A stretch of 44,813 nt of DNA, taken from positions 1 through 44,813 of the forward strand of contig NZ_RJTM01000027.1 of NCBI RefSeq assembly GCF_003725735.1, written 5' to 3'. Both the position numbers and the translations under genes were made by a program. Origin of the DNA: Sinomicrobium pectinilyticum (GTDB lineage: Bacteria; Bacteroidota; Bacteroidia; Flavobacteriales; Flavobacteriaceae). The notes under the pieces are model-generated. The model was not told where the DNA came from, searched no databases, and was given only the letters and a program-made list of their open reading frames with translations. Of this stretch, positions 1-8,462 are shown in pieces; position 1 is the stretch's first letter; the number at the start of each line of letters is the position of its first letter.

Positions 1-15
1 TAATATCTTATACTG

Positions 16-1141
16 ATGAAAAATATTTTTTTCCTGTTGGCCATTATCTCTTTTATCGGTTGTAAAAACAAAACAAAGGAAAAGGATGAAAATACGGTTT
101 CTGATCCCGTATGGCTTTCCATGAACAGAAATGCGGATTCTTTACTTCTGGATCCAAAAATCAACGCGGTTTCCATTGGAATATATAAAGACGGTAAAAC
201 ATATACCGGCCATTATGGCGAGCTGGATAAGGAAAAGGGAAATCCCCCTACGGACAGTACAATCTATGAAATCGCTTCAGTAAGCAAAACATTTGCCGGA
301 ATTCTGGTTGCCCGGGCCGTTATGGATGATACACTGGATTTGGAAGAAGACATCAGAAAATACCTGAGGGACGACTATCCCAACCTGGAATACAAAGGAA
401 AACCCATAAAAATAAAACACCTGATCACACATACCAGCCGTTTACCCAAATTTTTGCCGGACAGTATCAATGTGTTGTTTGAACATATCGATGAAAATCT
501 TCCTTTTAACATATATAAGGTGGAAAAAAATACAATAGACAAAAGTTTTTACAGGACTTGCACTCTATTACTATAGACACTGTTCCCGGTTTCAAATACG
601 GCTATTCAAATATAGATACCGAATTAATTGCACATATTCTGGAAAATGTGTACGGAGAAACATATGAAGACCTCCTGAAAAAATATATCTGGGATGTGGC
701 CGGAATGCCCGATACCCGGATAAACCTTACAGAAGAACAACGCAGCAGGCTCGCCAATGGTTACGGAGAAACGAATAAATTAGTTCCGCACATGGCTAAT
801 TCTCTATGGGGTGCGGCCGGAGGATTAAAATCTACTGTTCCGGACATGATCCGTTATATGAAATTTCAACTGGATGAAAGCAATCCGCTGATCCGGAAAT
901 CTCATGAAGTCATTTATGACAACAAAGGAATGAAACTGGCTTATTACTGCCTGTTCATACCGAAGAATAAGGAGTATATTACGGACATCACGGCGGAGCC
1001 TTTGGTATGCAAAACTGGTTTTTTGTAATTCCAGAACATCATATGGGTATTACTGTTATCACCAATCAAAGCGATATGCAAACCGCGGATAAACTGATAA
1101 AAACTGTTGGTGATATCCTAGAGGACATAAGACAGTTATAG
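16..1141 (+). pseudogene. Broken serine hydrolase (beta-lactamase class C / D-Ala-D-Ala carboxypeptidase fold) lipoprotein
   Basis: The gene starts with a lipoprotein signal (MKNIFFLLAIISFIGC, lipobox IGC) and carries the three motifs of the penicillin-binding/class C beta-lactamase fold, but in three different frames. SVSK (SxxK nucleophile) lies in frame 1. YSN (in GYSN, after VPGFKYG) lies in the second frame, which is open from about 546. HGGAFG, the third motif, lies in the third frame at 989 and runs to a TAG at 1139-1141. The first shift falls in the A/T homopolymer run near 541-550, where KFLQDLHS would be the continuous reading. The second shift lies between about 950 and 985. Repaired, the protein would be about 375 residues, normal for the family. 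Two independent frameshifts suggest real decay, although sequencing errors in homopolymers cannot be excluded. Such enzymes are periplasmic or surface hydrolases of peptides or esters; the substrate cannot be told. Confidence 0.85.
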
Positions 1142-1258
1142 TGAGATAGTATAATTTGAGAAAAACAGGTGAAATACATGTAACTTGTCATCCTCAAGCA
1201 CTTATTGCAAATAAGCCCTTGATGTGAGCCTCTTCCCCGTTTTTTCCGGATGGAAGTA

Positions 1259-1549
1259 TTACAATGAAAAGGTGGTTTTTAAGTGTTCGCTCACCCTGCT
1301 GATTACAAACTCCGTAATCTCAAAATCGGCGACACCGTGCTGTATAAAGGGATCCTGCTCCATGAGACTGCTCAGCGTCTCCCTGCTTTCCACACCAGAT
1401 AATATCACCCCACCGGTCCGGGGTACCTTTTTACCGGAAGCCAGGAAATTCCCGTTTTCGTACTGTTCGTTTACAAAGTCCATATGGGCTTGCAGATGAG
1501 GTTCTACCTTATCAAAAGAAGTCTTATATGTCAGGTTTATTATAAACAT
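1259..1549 (-). CDS. YciI-like protein
   Basis: A 96-residue protein of the YciI-like family, a small ferredoxin-like alpha/beta fold. The N-terminal strand FIINLTYK is followed by a helix containing H18 and H22 (EPHLQAHMDF). The segment FLASGKKVPRTGGVILSG matches the family's typical 'asGpxxprtGGvii' hairpin, and DPFIQHGVADFEITEF matches the 'DPFxxaGvaxyei' end motif. The function of the family is not firmly established; a conserved His-Asp pair has been proposed to be catalytic. The gene stands alone, transcribed toward the broken serine hydrolase and about 50 bp from the end of the methionine aminopeptidase gene, which runs in the same direction. Confidence 0.85.
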   Translation of the reverse strand: MFIINLTYKTSFDKVEPHLQAHMDFVNEQYENGNFLASGKKVPRTGGVILSGVESRETLSSLMEQDPFIQHGVADFEITEFVISRVSEHLKTTFSL

Positions 1550-1601
1550 TATACTTGGTTAAAAGACATTTCAGGTCGCAAAATATCTGTGGATTAATGA
1601 T

Positions 1602-2366
1602 TTAATTAAGGATTCCGTTCTCTTCCGTGAGAATTACCGGTTTACCATCGGTAATGACAATGGTGTGTTCGTGCTGTGCCATAAAACCACCCTTGTTCCC
1701 TATCATCGTCCAGCCATCGCTAAGTGTATCCGCATATGTAGACGTTGTAGCTATGAACGTTTCTAGGGCTACCACCGAGTTTTTGCGGAACCTCCTCCGG
1801 TCGAATTTGTTTTTGTAATTAAGGAGATCAACAGGTTCTTCATGAAGGCTCCTGCCCACACCGTGACCGGCAAGATTTTTAATCACTTTATACCCTTTCT
1901 TTTTAGCTTCGGTTTCCATAAGGTGCCCTATATCGGAAATCCGCACACCTCCGCGGATATGCTCCAGGGCCTTTCTTAAAATTTCTTTGGATGTATCGAC
2001 GAGTTTTTGGTGTTGGTGAATATCCTTTCCCAAAACAAACGACCCGCCATTGTCCGACCAATACCCGTTAAGTTCGGCAGAAACATCTATATTTACGAGG
2101 TCTCCCTCATTAAGAATGCGCGTGGCGGACGGTATGCCGTGACAAAACTCCCCTCCTACACTTATACAGGTATGGCCCGGAAAACCATAGGTAAGGTAAG
2201 GTGCGGATTTGGCCCCGAAGCCGGAAAGTATCTTTGCTCCGTAATCATCGAGTTCTTTGGTAGACATTCCCGGACGGGCATAATTGATCATTTCCCGGAG
2301 GGTGCAGGCCACCGCCTCACTTGCCTGCTGCATACCTTTTAATTCGGATTCTTTGGATATGGACAT
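1602..2366 (-). CDS. map: Type I methionine aminopeptidase
   Basis: Removes the initiator methionine from nascent proteins in the cytosol; a two-metal M24A peptidase. Starting at the ATG at 2366 the protein is 254 residues, the usual size for type I enzymes without an N-terminal extension. The open frame extends 22 codons further upstream but that extension has no family character. The five metal ligands are all in place by motif: D94 (VNIDV), D105 (YWSDN), H168 (AGHGVG), E202 (ALETF) and E233 (QHEHT). The substrate-contacting H76 (FCHGIPS) is also present. The gene is not in a ribosomal-protein operon, where the housekeeping map of Bacteroidota usually sits, so this may be a second copy. Confidence 0.93.
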   Translation of the reverse strand: MSISKESELKGMQQASEAVACTLREMINYARPGMSTKELDDYGAKILSGFGAKSAPYLTYGFPGHTCISVGGEFCHGIPSATRILNEGDLVNIDVSAELNGYWSDNGGSFVLGKDIHQHQKLVDTSKEILRKALEHIRGGVRISDIGHLMETEAKKKGYKVIKNLAGHGVGRSLHEEPVDLLNYKNKFDRRRFRKNSVVALETFIATTSTYADTLSDGWTMIGNKGGFMAQHEHTIVITDGKPVILTEENGILN

Positions 2367-2563
2367 TGATCTTGGTTTTACGCTTGGTTTACAAATGTAC
2401 AAATGTATTTTTATTCCGGTACTCGTTTGCAATGGGTACCTTCATCGTAAACAATGTTTAGATTAGAATGTATCTTTAAAAACATAAAAACATCCTGATA
2501 ATAAAAATTACCACAGTAAAGGATATTATAAATGAAGGAGAACAACGAAGGTAAATGTCGTTC

Positions 2564-3472
2564 TTAAAACAGTTTGAATTTAAGCCCGCACCCTACCCCA
2601 TAAGATTTATTAACTACGGAATTTAACCTGGTAAACACTTCCCTCCCACTTCGATAAAATGTCTTATCGGTCCCGCTCTGCGTTTCGGCACGGGAGATAT
2701 CGCCACTGAGGGTAAGGTACATGTTTTTACTTACCGGGTATTCTATAGATAACCGGGCATTAACAGCCTTTCCGGTAGCGTTATGTTCAAAACTTACCGG
2801 GTGTGCAAGTTCGTTTCTCAAATTCCAGTTGGCTTTTGCAGAATATTTAATGAGGTCGCCGCTTATTTCCAGAAGAACCCTGGCCTTCAGGACGTCAAAG
2901 ATAAATATGCTTCCTACGGTACCTCCGTACCAATGAGGAGTATATGTACTTTTGAGGATACTCCCTTCTATCAGGGGTATTTCATTGTCCAGCATATACA
3001 GGTGCTGGTATTTGTTGGTGAATCCCAGAAATGGAATGATCTTTATTTGAGGCTGTAAATACACATGATATTGCAACCTGGCATCCAGCGATAGCATATA
3101 TCCTTTGTCTGCCTGTAGTTTTTCGTAATAAGAAATACCCTGCCTGTTATCCTCGCTGTAGTCAGTATCCGTAACCCTTCCGGCGGTGATATCCATGTAG
3201 GACATATCCATCTGAACGGAGAAGCTTCGGGAGATTTCCTTTTGCAATAACATCCCTGTCTGCGGACCGCGCAACTTCTTCCATTTGAGTTCTGACAGTA
3301 TGTTGGGGTTTTGCCCACTAACATCTCCGGCAACGGACCAGCTGAGGCTTTCCTGCCGGTATTTCACATAAGGTTGTATGGAAAGCTGCCCCTTCACAAT
3401 TTCCTGGGCAAATACTCCATTGCCCGTAAACAGAAGAGAAAACAACAGAATAACGGGAAAACACGATCGCAT
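2564..3472 (-). CDS. Omptin-like outer-membrane beta-barrel protein
   Basis: Start chosen at the ATG at 3472, which gives a clean signal peptide (MRSCFPVILLFSLLFTGNGVFAQ, cut after AQ). An in-frame ATG 24 bp upstream would weaken it. The mature part alternates amphipathic strands and ends in LKFKLF with a terminal Phe, as outer-membrane barrels do. The segment around NPNILSELKWKKL and the following strands with TDTDYSED resemble the omptin family (LSWK...DRDW region), whose members are ten-stranded surface proteases. I cannot confidently locate the second catalytic pair (Asp-His) of true omptins, so protease activity is uncertain. The same family also includes non-protease barrels. It lies downstream of an exported zinc protease gene in the same direction. 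Confidence 0.6.
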   Translation of the reverse strand: MRSCFPVILLFSLLFTGNGVFAQEIVKGQLSIQPYVKYRQESLSWSVAGDVSGQNPNILSELKWKKLRGPQTGMLLQKEISRSFSVQMDMSYMDITAGRVTDTDYSEDNRQGISYYEKLQADKGYMLSLDARLQYHVYLQPQIKIIPFLGFTNKYQHLYMLDNEIPLIEGSILKSTYTPHWYGGTVGSIFIFDVLKARVLLEISGDLIKYSAKANWNLRNELAHPVSFEHNATGKAVNARLSIEYPVSKNMYLTLSGDISRAETQSGTDKTFYRSGREVFTRLNSVVNKSYGVGCGLKFKLF

Positions 3473-3526
3473 GGATAAAGAATATATTAGGAACAAAGCA
3501 GTTTCCGGGCTTTAATAAACATAAGA

Positions 3527-3565
3527 ATATCATGTACGCAGTTAATGAAACTGCACACATGATAT
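3527..3565 (-). terminator. Two-part hairpin between the astacin-like and omptin-like genes
   Basis: ATATCATGT (3527-3535) pairs perfectly with ACATGATAT (3557-3565), and inside it GCAGTT (3538-3543) pairs with AACTGC (3549-3554), leaving a 2x2 internal mismatch and a short loop. On the minus strand it follows the stop of the protease gene and is followed by a T-rich stretch. It can act as a terminator or an RNA processing site. As a DNA palindrome it could also bind a regulator of the barrel gene. Confidence 0.5.
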
Positions 3566-3594
3566 ATATTGATAAAAGCTAATGCTATATAACC

Positions 3595-4395
3595 TTAATT
3601 AGGGTATAAATCGGCTATAAATTGCTTATCGGTATCGGATAACACGGTATTCCAGCCCACTTCAAAATCGCCAATGGTAAGGGAATTATCTATGGCATAA
3701 TGCATAATGGACAAGGGGTCGTACGCGCTGAACTGTGTCTGAGAAGCGGAATAGGTAGCAAAAAGGTTATTGTCTACCTGGGCCTGTGACCAGTAGTTGG
3801 GAGCCCCGCCATAGTAGGCATATACCGCTGGTTTGTCCCACGGAATCTCTACTTCCGGGTGCTGGTGTTCATGGATTAAGCCAAGCGCATGTCCGAATTC
3901 GTGAATAGTGGTCCGGCTGAATTCCGAATCGGAAGTATTATCGTCAAACCAACCGAAGTTCATGGTTTCCGAATTGGAAGGGATGAGGTTAGCATCGGTA
4001 CCTATATAAGAGTAAGACCCTTGTCCGGACATAAAGCTTACCCGTATATCCGCATTACCGTTAGTTACAAATTCGAAATTAATATTGGCGTAATCGGACC
4101 ATTCGTTGGCATACTGCATCACCTTGTTCCTGACATACTGAGACCCGCCCAAAAACTTTACTCTTAACGTTTGACCGTTTTGCCAGACTTTGGAACTCAC
4201 AGCCGCGGCCCTGGGGGTAACACCTTCCGGATAAACGTCTTTACACATCCGCATTGCAGCAAGTTCATCGGCACTCAGTTCCCGTGTTTCCTGCTGGCTG
4301 TTCAGATCGTCCGCCCCGTTCACATCCTCTTTCGAACAGGAGATAAAAATTAAAGATACCATAAGCATCCATACAAATACACTTTGTACTTTCAT
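3595..4395 (-). CDS. Astacin-like (M12) zinc metalloprotease, lipoprotein
   Basis: An exported zinc endopeptidase of the metzincin group. Residues 1-20 form a lipoprotein signal with lipobox ending at C20 (IFISC), followed by an acidic, Ser-rich linker. The catalytic motif H165EFGH169ALGLIH175EHQHP holds the three zinc-binding histidines and the glutamate. The Met-turn is SIM231HYA. Both match the astacin/M12A layout. No prodomain of usual length is seen beyond about 50 residues between the linker and the catalytic domain, and no C-terminal sorting domain follows; the protein ends at ADLYPN shortly after the catalytic fold. Expected place: lipid-anchored in the outer membrane or periplasm. 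Its own promoter-like element lies about 115 bp upstream. Confidence 0.92.
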   Translation of the reverse strand: MKVQSVFVWMLMVSLIFISCSKEDVNGADDLNSQQETRELSADELAAMRMCKDVYPEGVTPRAAAVSSKVWQNGQTLRVKFLGGSQYVRNKVMQYANEWSDYANINFEFVTNGNADIRVSFMSGQGSYSYIGTDANLIPSNSETMNFGWFDDNTSDSEFSRTTIHEFGHALGLIHEHQHPEVEIPWDKPAVYAYYGGAPNYWSQAQVDNNLFATYSASQTQFSAYDPLSIMHYAIDNSLTIGDFEVGWNTVLSDTDKQFIADLYPN

Positions 4396-4509
4396 AATAA
4401 AAAGATTTAGGTTAAAAAATAAAATTTGGTGAGGTAGGTGAATTTAAGGTAAATCTTAACCGGATAAACTGATTTAGAGGATTTGCGTAAGAATTACCCT
4501 ATTCGAAAG

Positions 4510-4517
4510 CAAATATA
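4510..4517 (-). promoter_or_regulatory. Bacteroidota-type -7 element for the M12 protease gene
   Basis: On the minus strand the sequence reads TATATTTG, a perfect TAnnTTTG match, about 115 bp before the ATG at 4395. The -33 region is only T-rich (no clean TTG at 19 nt). Confidence 0.45.
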
Positions 4518-4762
4518 CATATTTCTTAATAAAAACCTAAAATAATAACAAAAATCCCGTAGTTTAACATAAAAACATCTGGCAGACACTCCCGGGAGAA
4601 GGAGCGTGTTAAAGGTTAATCCAGCACAGGGAGGCGGAAAGCAGTTCTACAGTTGCACCGGACATTGTCCGGAAACTGGAAGTATAACCTCATAAATTTA
4701 TACATTTGTCCTTACAGCAGGCTACGGCTTTTGTCAGGTAACTCCTATCACATGTATTGGTT
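4518..4762. other. Intergenic region between divergent protease and carboxylesterase genes
   Basis: No reading frame or RNA is recognisable here. The only signal is TACATTTG at 4701-4708 on the plus strand, a TAnnTTTG match about 55 bp before the carboxylesterase start, but without a convincing -33 TTG at the right distance. Confidence 0.4.
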
Positions 4763-6103
4763 ATGGCAGATATTATTTTTGAAACTTCGGACGGTCCCGT
4801 ACAGGGATGGCGTGACGGTAATGTAATACGAGCCACAGGGATCCCCTATGCCATGGCCGGACGCTATGAGAAGCCACGGGAAACCGGGCTGCCGCAAATC
4901 CCCTATCCGGCCACGAAATGGTCTCCTGCCTGTCCGCAGAACCTTTCACGGAAATCCAGAGGTTTACTGGGGCGGGACATGCTGGAGCGGTTGACGATCG
5001 ACGAAAACTGCCAGTATCTTTCGATAACACTTCCGGATTCCGCACCGCCACCGTCCGGCAGGCCGGTGATGGTGTGGATATATGGCGGATCATATGCCTC
5101 GGGAGCAGGAGATTCCCCGGTGTATAACCCCACCCTGCTGGTGGAGGAAAATGATGTTATAGTCGTAAATATCAATTACCGCCTGGGATTGCTGGGCTTC
5201 CTCGGCGGGTACAACGATGTACCGGCCAATCTCGGATTGCTGGATATTATGGCCGCCTTACGGTGGATTAAAAAGCATATTGCCGCTTTTGGAGGAAACC
5301 CCGCTAATATTACGCTTTTCGGACAATCGGCCGGAGGTGATGCCATTGCTCACCTGATGCTCATCGAAGGTACGGAAGACCTGTTTCACCGGGCTATCAT
5401 TCAGAGTGCCCCGCTGGGTATCCGGAAAGGGAAGGCAGCTATGGCCAGAAAAATGATAAAGAAAGTAGCGATGCTGCCGGAAGATACGGATGTAGACACG
5501 CTCCTGGCCCTGCAAAGCCGTTTGATCCTTTCCATGAAAGGTTTCGGGATAAAGGGGGGAATGCCTTTTGGTATTCAATACGGGTATCCGCCCGTGCCGC
5601 CCGAAAAGGATGTGGAAAAAATATGGCAGGAACGCGCCCGGCAGTGGGACGTAATGATCGGGTGGACGGACCGGGAAACTTCCTTGTTCGTTCCGTTTGT
5701 AAAACCTTTACGATCCCTTTCCGTCGTACCCTTTATGGGAAGATCATCCCTGGAATGGCTGATCCGCAAAACAACGGACCGGATATACCGCAATCCGGGT
5801 AAGGCCTTTGCCCGGCATTTGGCCGGGGCAGGCGGTTCCGTTTATCAATACCATATAAGCTGGGGGGCCGGGAACAATTGGATAAAAGCCGCGCATATTG
5901 TAGACATTTCACTTTTATTCGGTACCCGGGAATTATGGAAAACTTCGGTTTTTCGTGAAGGAAAATCGCTTGCAGAACTGCAACAGGCCGGAAAAGAGAT
6001 CCGTGCTATATGGACAACATTTGCACGAACCGGAGTTCTAGAAACAAAAAGGTATATTCCGGGGCTAATAGAATATCATCAGGTTAAGGATAATAAGAAA
6101 TAA
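4763..6103 (+). CDS. Carboxylesterase type B family hydrolase
   Basis: An alpha/beta-hydrolase of the type B carboxylesterase family, cleaving carboxylic esters; no signal peptide, so cytosolic. Start chosen at the ATG at 4763; a TTG six bases upstream is in frame. Motifs in order: ENCQYLSI (family EDCLYLN), the oxyanion-hole segment VWIYGGSYASG, the nucleophile elbow FGQSAGG with the serine near residue 189, and AAHIVDISLLFG, the place of the catalytic histidine region (family GAxHGxDxxFvF). In this last motif the usual histidine appears as the H of AAHI, one position off the common spacing, so it should be checked. Length 446 residues is somewhat shorter than the usual 480-550. The natural substrate is unknown. 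Confidence 0.88.
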   Translation: MADIIFETSDGPVQGWRDGNVIRATGIPYAMAGRYEKPRETGLPQIPYPATKWSPACPQNLSRKSRGLLGRDMLERLTIDENCQYLSITLPDSAPPPSGRPVMVWIYGGSYASGAGDSPVYNPTLLVEENDVIVVNINYRLGLLGFLGGYNDVPANLGLLDIMAALRWIKKHIAAFGGNPANITLFGQSAGGDAIAHLMLIEGTEDLFHRAIIQSAPLGIRKGKAAMARKMIKKVAMLPEDTDVDTLLALQSRLILSMKGFGIKGGMPFGIQYGYPPVPPEKDVEKIWQERARQWDVMIGWTDRETSLFVPFVKPLRSLSVVPFMGRSSLEWLIRKTTDRIYRNPGKAFARHLAGAGGSVYQYHISWGAGNNWIKAAHIVDISLLFGTRELWKTSVFREGKSLAELQQAGKEIRAIWTTFARTGVLETKRYIPGLIEYHQVKDNKK

Positions 6104-6185
6104 CATCTATCTGTTTTTTCAGTATTAATTTTAATCATCCCCGCGCAATTTTGTACTCTTGAAACTTAGTTCAATATCCGGTTTT

Positions 6186-6551
6186 ATGTCTATCCAAAAA
6201 GTAAATTTAGAAGATAAGTTTAGCCGGTTCCGGGATTACTGGAACCCCAGAATTGTAGGTGAACTCAATGACCAACTGGTAAAGGTCGCTAGGTTTAAAG
6301 ATGAGTTTGTGATGCACCAGCACGAAAATGAAGACGAGATGTTCCTGGTTATCGAAAGCAAACTGCTCATGGAGCTGGACGACGAAACCCTGGAAATAAA
6401 TCCCGGTGAATTTATTATTATTCCCCGCAAAACCAATCATTGGCCCAAAGCCATAGGCGAAGTTAAAGTAGTGTTGTTTGAGCCCAAAACCACAGTGAAT
6501 ACTGGAAATACGGAAAATGGATTTACGGTCAGAGACTTGAAAAATATTTAA
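6186..6551 (+). CDS. Cupin domain protein
   Basis: Single-domain cupin, 121 residues from the ATG at 6186 (an in-frame ATG-less extension upstream is unlikely). The first cupin motif is the stretch HQHENEDEMFLVIES, giving His, His, Glu metal ligands, followed by G (NPGEFIIIP) and the second motif NHWPKA with its histidine. The fold is a small metal-binding beta-barrel. Members act as isomerases, dioxygenases or sensory domains, and nothing here tells which. It stands between the carboxylesterase and DUF2071 genes, all on the same strand with gaps of 60-80 bp. Confidence 0.85.
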   Translation: MSIQKVNLEDKFSRFRDYWNPRIVGELNDQLVKVARFKDEFVMHQHENEDEMFLVIESKLLMELDDETLEINPGEFIIIPRKTNHWPKAIGEVKVVLFEPKTTVNTGNTENGFTVRDLKNI

Positions 6552-6611
6552 TTCCCGCTTTATAAATCACGATTTCCACTCTCTTATTCTTCTCATTACA
6601 AAAATATTCAT

Positions 6612-7352
6612 TTGAAAATCAAAGAAATACTCCAAATAACAAACCATCGTCCGTGGAAAATGCCGGCGGAAGAATGGAAATATTACCAGGAATGGAACGA
6701 TGCCGTTTTTCTCCATTGGCAGGTGGAGCCTGCCGAGCTGCGCGAGTTTGTTCCACCGGAACTGGAGATTGACTTATATGATGATAAGGCCTGGGTATCG
6801 GTAGTAGCTTTTACCATGCAGAAGATAAGGCCGAGGAATCTCCCTCCCTTCCCCCCTGTTTCGGACTTCCACGAAATAAACATTCGTACCTATGTAAAAA
6901 ACAATAATAAGACGGGGGTATACTTCCTGAGCATAGAAGGCGGAACAGGGATCTCGTGCCGGGTGGCCAGGACCCTATCCGAGCTGCCATACCGATACTC
7001 CCGGATGAAACGGCAGGAATGTTATTATAATTCCGTGAATCACAAATTCGGAGATCGGCTGGAAATACTTTACAATATTGGCGGGGAAATATCCCATAAA
7101 ACCGGACCGGACCATTGGCTTACGGAAAGGTATGCCCTGTTCCAGGAAACCCCGACTGCGATAAATGAATTTGAGATACACCATATCCCCTGGCCCGTAT
7201 ATACGATAGAACTAACAAAAACGGAAGTACATTACCCCCGGTTTTCCAAGCTCCTGAAAGACGCACCGCACCTTGCCCATTATTCCCCCGGTGTGCAGGT
7301 AATAGCGTGGGACAAAATTAAAACCAGGAGAATCGCAAGAACAGGTATATAA
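6612..7352 (+). CDS. DUF2071 (YqjF-like) family protein
   Basis: A 246-residue protein matching the YqjF/DUF2071 family, with a conserved pattern of WxxAVFLHWxVxPxxLrxfvPxxLexDxxDGxAWVSvVaF seen here as the stretch from WNDAVFLHWQVEP to AWVSVVAFTM, then FHEINIRTYV and GVYFLSIEGG. The fold is related to acetoacetate decarboxylase, but the catalytic role of the family is unknown. The first usable start is TTG at 6612. An ATG at 6660 would drop 16 residues and still keep the domain. Confidence 0.85.
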   Translation: MKIKEILQITNHRPWKMPAEEWKYYQEWNDAVFLHWQVEPAELREFVPPELEIDLYDDKAWVSVVAFTMQKIRPRNLPPFPPVSDFHEINIRTYVKNNNKTGVYFLSIEGGTGISCRVARTLSELPYRYSRMKRQECYYNSVNHKFGDRLEILYNIGGEISHKTGPDHWLTERYALFQETPTAINEFEIHHIPWPVYTIELTKTEVHYPRFSKLLKDAPHLAHYSPGVQVIAWDKIKTRRIARTGI

Positions 7353-7400
7353 AAGGATTTTCAACATTCCCCCCTTCACCTGTCTCCCCGGATCATCCCG

Positions 7401-7589
7401 TCATGACTCTGCCGAAAAAAAGGAAAAACCGAAAAGTTCCGGCGCAAAGATCACAAACAACACGGCCAGGACAATACATCCGGCTATCATACCCAGTAAA
7501 AAACAGGTAGAGCACCTGGATTTCCATTCCTTTTCCGTAAATACAGGATGGGGACCTTCCGGAGACTTTTTTAAATAACTTCTAAACAT
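7401..7589 (-). CDS. Small single-span membrane protein
   Basis: 62 residues with a basic N-terminus, a CSTC-like pair of cysteines (residues 30-33) and one strong hydrophobic segment (about residues 31-56, LLGMIAGCIVLAVLFVIFAP). No family recognised. It lies convergent to the DUF2071 gene and its frame is free of stops on the strand with good codon use, but evidence beyond that is limited. Confidence 0.5.
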   Translation of the reverse strand: MFRSYLKKSPEGPHPVFTEKEWKSRCSTCFLLGMIAGCIVLAVLFVIFAPELFGFSFFSAES

Positions 7590-7780
7590 AACAATAAGGT
7601 TAAAACCATAGAGAACTGGAGTTCTGCAGCTTAATGGCCCGAAAAACCGGCTGCTGCCGTATCGGGAAACCCGGGGGATTGGTTTCCGTCCGTGCTTTTT
7701 ATTATTCCCGGATAAATATCTGATAACGACATATAAAAGTCGGGAAAATTTCGTTTAAACACCTTGCTAAGATAACAAAA

Positions 7781-7798
7781 TATAGCTTATACGCTATA
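7781..7798 (+). promoter_or_regulatory. Dyad operator candidate upstream of the XRE regulator
   Basis: TATAGC (7781-7786), six bases, then GCTATA (7793-7798): a perfect inverted repeat 15 bp before the ATG of the HTH gene. Position and symmetry fit a site at which the regulator controls its own gene. Confidence 0.5.
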
Positions 7799-7813
7799 AT
7801 TAATCCCGATTTT

Positions 7814-8062
7814 ATGGCGCAACTTGCGGGGGTGAGTAGTGTTAGAAACCAAGCATACCTGGAAGCATTCGGCAGGAACCTGAGAAAACTGCGCAAGGAG
7901 AAAGGTCTCTCCATGGAAAAGCTGGCGCATGCCGCCGGGGTAGAATATTCACAGGTCTTTAAAATTGAACACGCCCAGACCAATGCCACTATTTCTACTG
8001 TTCATGCCATAGCCAAAGCACTTAAAATTGCGGAAAAGGAATTGTTTGATTTTTCCCTGTAG
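7814..8062 (+). CDS. XRE-family HTH transcriptional regulator
   Basis: 82 residues, made up almost entirely of a Cro/C1-type helix-turn-helix (about residues 16-80): FGRNLRKLRKEKGLSMEKLAHAAGVEYSQVFKIE holds the HTH with the typical R-x-x-K-G-x-S-x-E-x-L-A pattern, followed by ATISTVHAIAKALKI. It has no additional sensor domain, so it resembles small autonomous repressors or antitoxin-like regulators. No toxin gene is adjacent; the next gene downstream is a DUF4287 protein 113 bp away. The dyad directly upstream suggests autoregulation. Confidence 0.9.
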   Translation: MAQLAGVSSVRNQAYLEAFGRNLRKLRKEKGLSMEKLAHAAGVEYSQVFKIEHAQTNATISTVHAIAKALKIAEKELFDFSL

Positions 8063-8175
8063 CTTGAGATCCCGCTCCCGTATTTGTCCTGTCCTCCCCT
8101 GCCATATGACATTTTTGCACCGTACGGGTTTACAGTATTCTCCCGAAATTTGAACAAAACAAATCCCTGCAAATT

Positions 8176-8394
8176 ATGTCTTTTCAGTCTTACTTGATAA
8201 ATATCCGGACCAAAACCGGCAACAGTGCGGAAGATTTTATCCGGCTGGCCACGGACAAAGGTTTTATGGAAAACGAAACACTAAAACCGGGCATTAAAGC
8301 CGGACAAATTGTACAATGGTTAAAAGACGATTACGATCTGGGACATGGCCATGCTATGGCTGTGTATGCTTATCTTAAAGGAAAACGAAATTAA
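8176..8394 (+). CDS. DUF4287 domain protein
   Basis: 72 residues: SFQSYLINIRTKTGNSAEDF, then LKPGIKAGQIVQWLKDDYDLGHGHAMAVYAYLK. This matches DUF4287, where 'tGks...f...a...g......kageivaWlK.d.gLGhGHAmAl' is the signature. The domain is found alone or fused to a DUF5655 domain; here it stands alone. Function is unknown. It is followed at once by a strong hairpin. Confidence 0.88.
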   Translation: MSFQSYLINIRTKTGNSAEDFIRLATDKGFMENETLKPGIKAGQIVQWLKDDYDLGHGHAMAVYAYLKGKRN

Positions 8395-8395
8395 A

Positions 8396-8422
8396 GGGGA
8401 CCGGAAAGTTGTTCCGGTCCCC
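8396..8422. terminator. GC-rich hairpin between convergent genes
   Basis: GGGGACCGGAA (8396-8406) pairs over 11 bp with TTCCGGTCCCC (8412-8422), loop of five. It begins right after the DUF4287 stop and sits before the end of the convergent PhyH gene, so it can serve both strands. The U-tract is missing on the plus strand. Confidence 0.6.
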
Positions 8423-8462
8423 GCAATCCCGCCGATTTCTGGCCGTGTCCTCAAACTTACCC

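Noticed and set aside
3595-4395. Type IX secretion sorting domain on the M12 protease
   Set aside because: The protein ends right after the catalytic fold, with a lipoprotein signal in front; no C-terminal sorting domain is present.
7401-8062. Small membrane protein and XRE regulator as a toxin-antitoxin pair
   Set aside because: They are divergent and more than 200 bp apart, and the small protein has no known toxin features; toxin-antitoxin genes are normally overlapping or in tandem.
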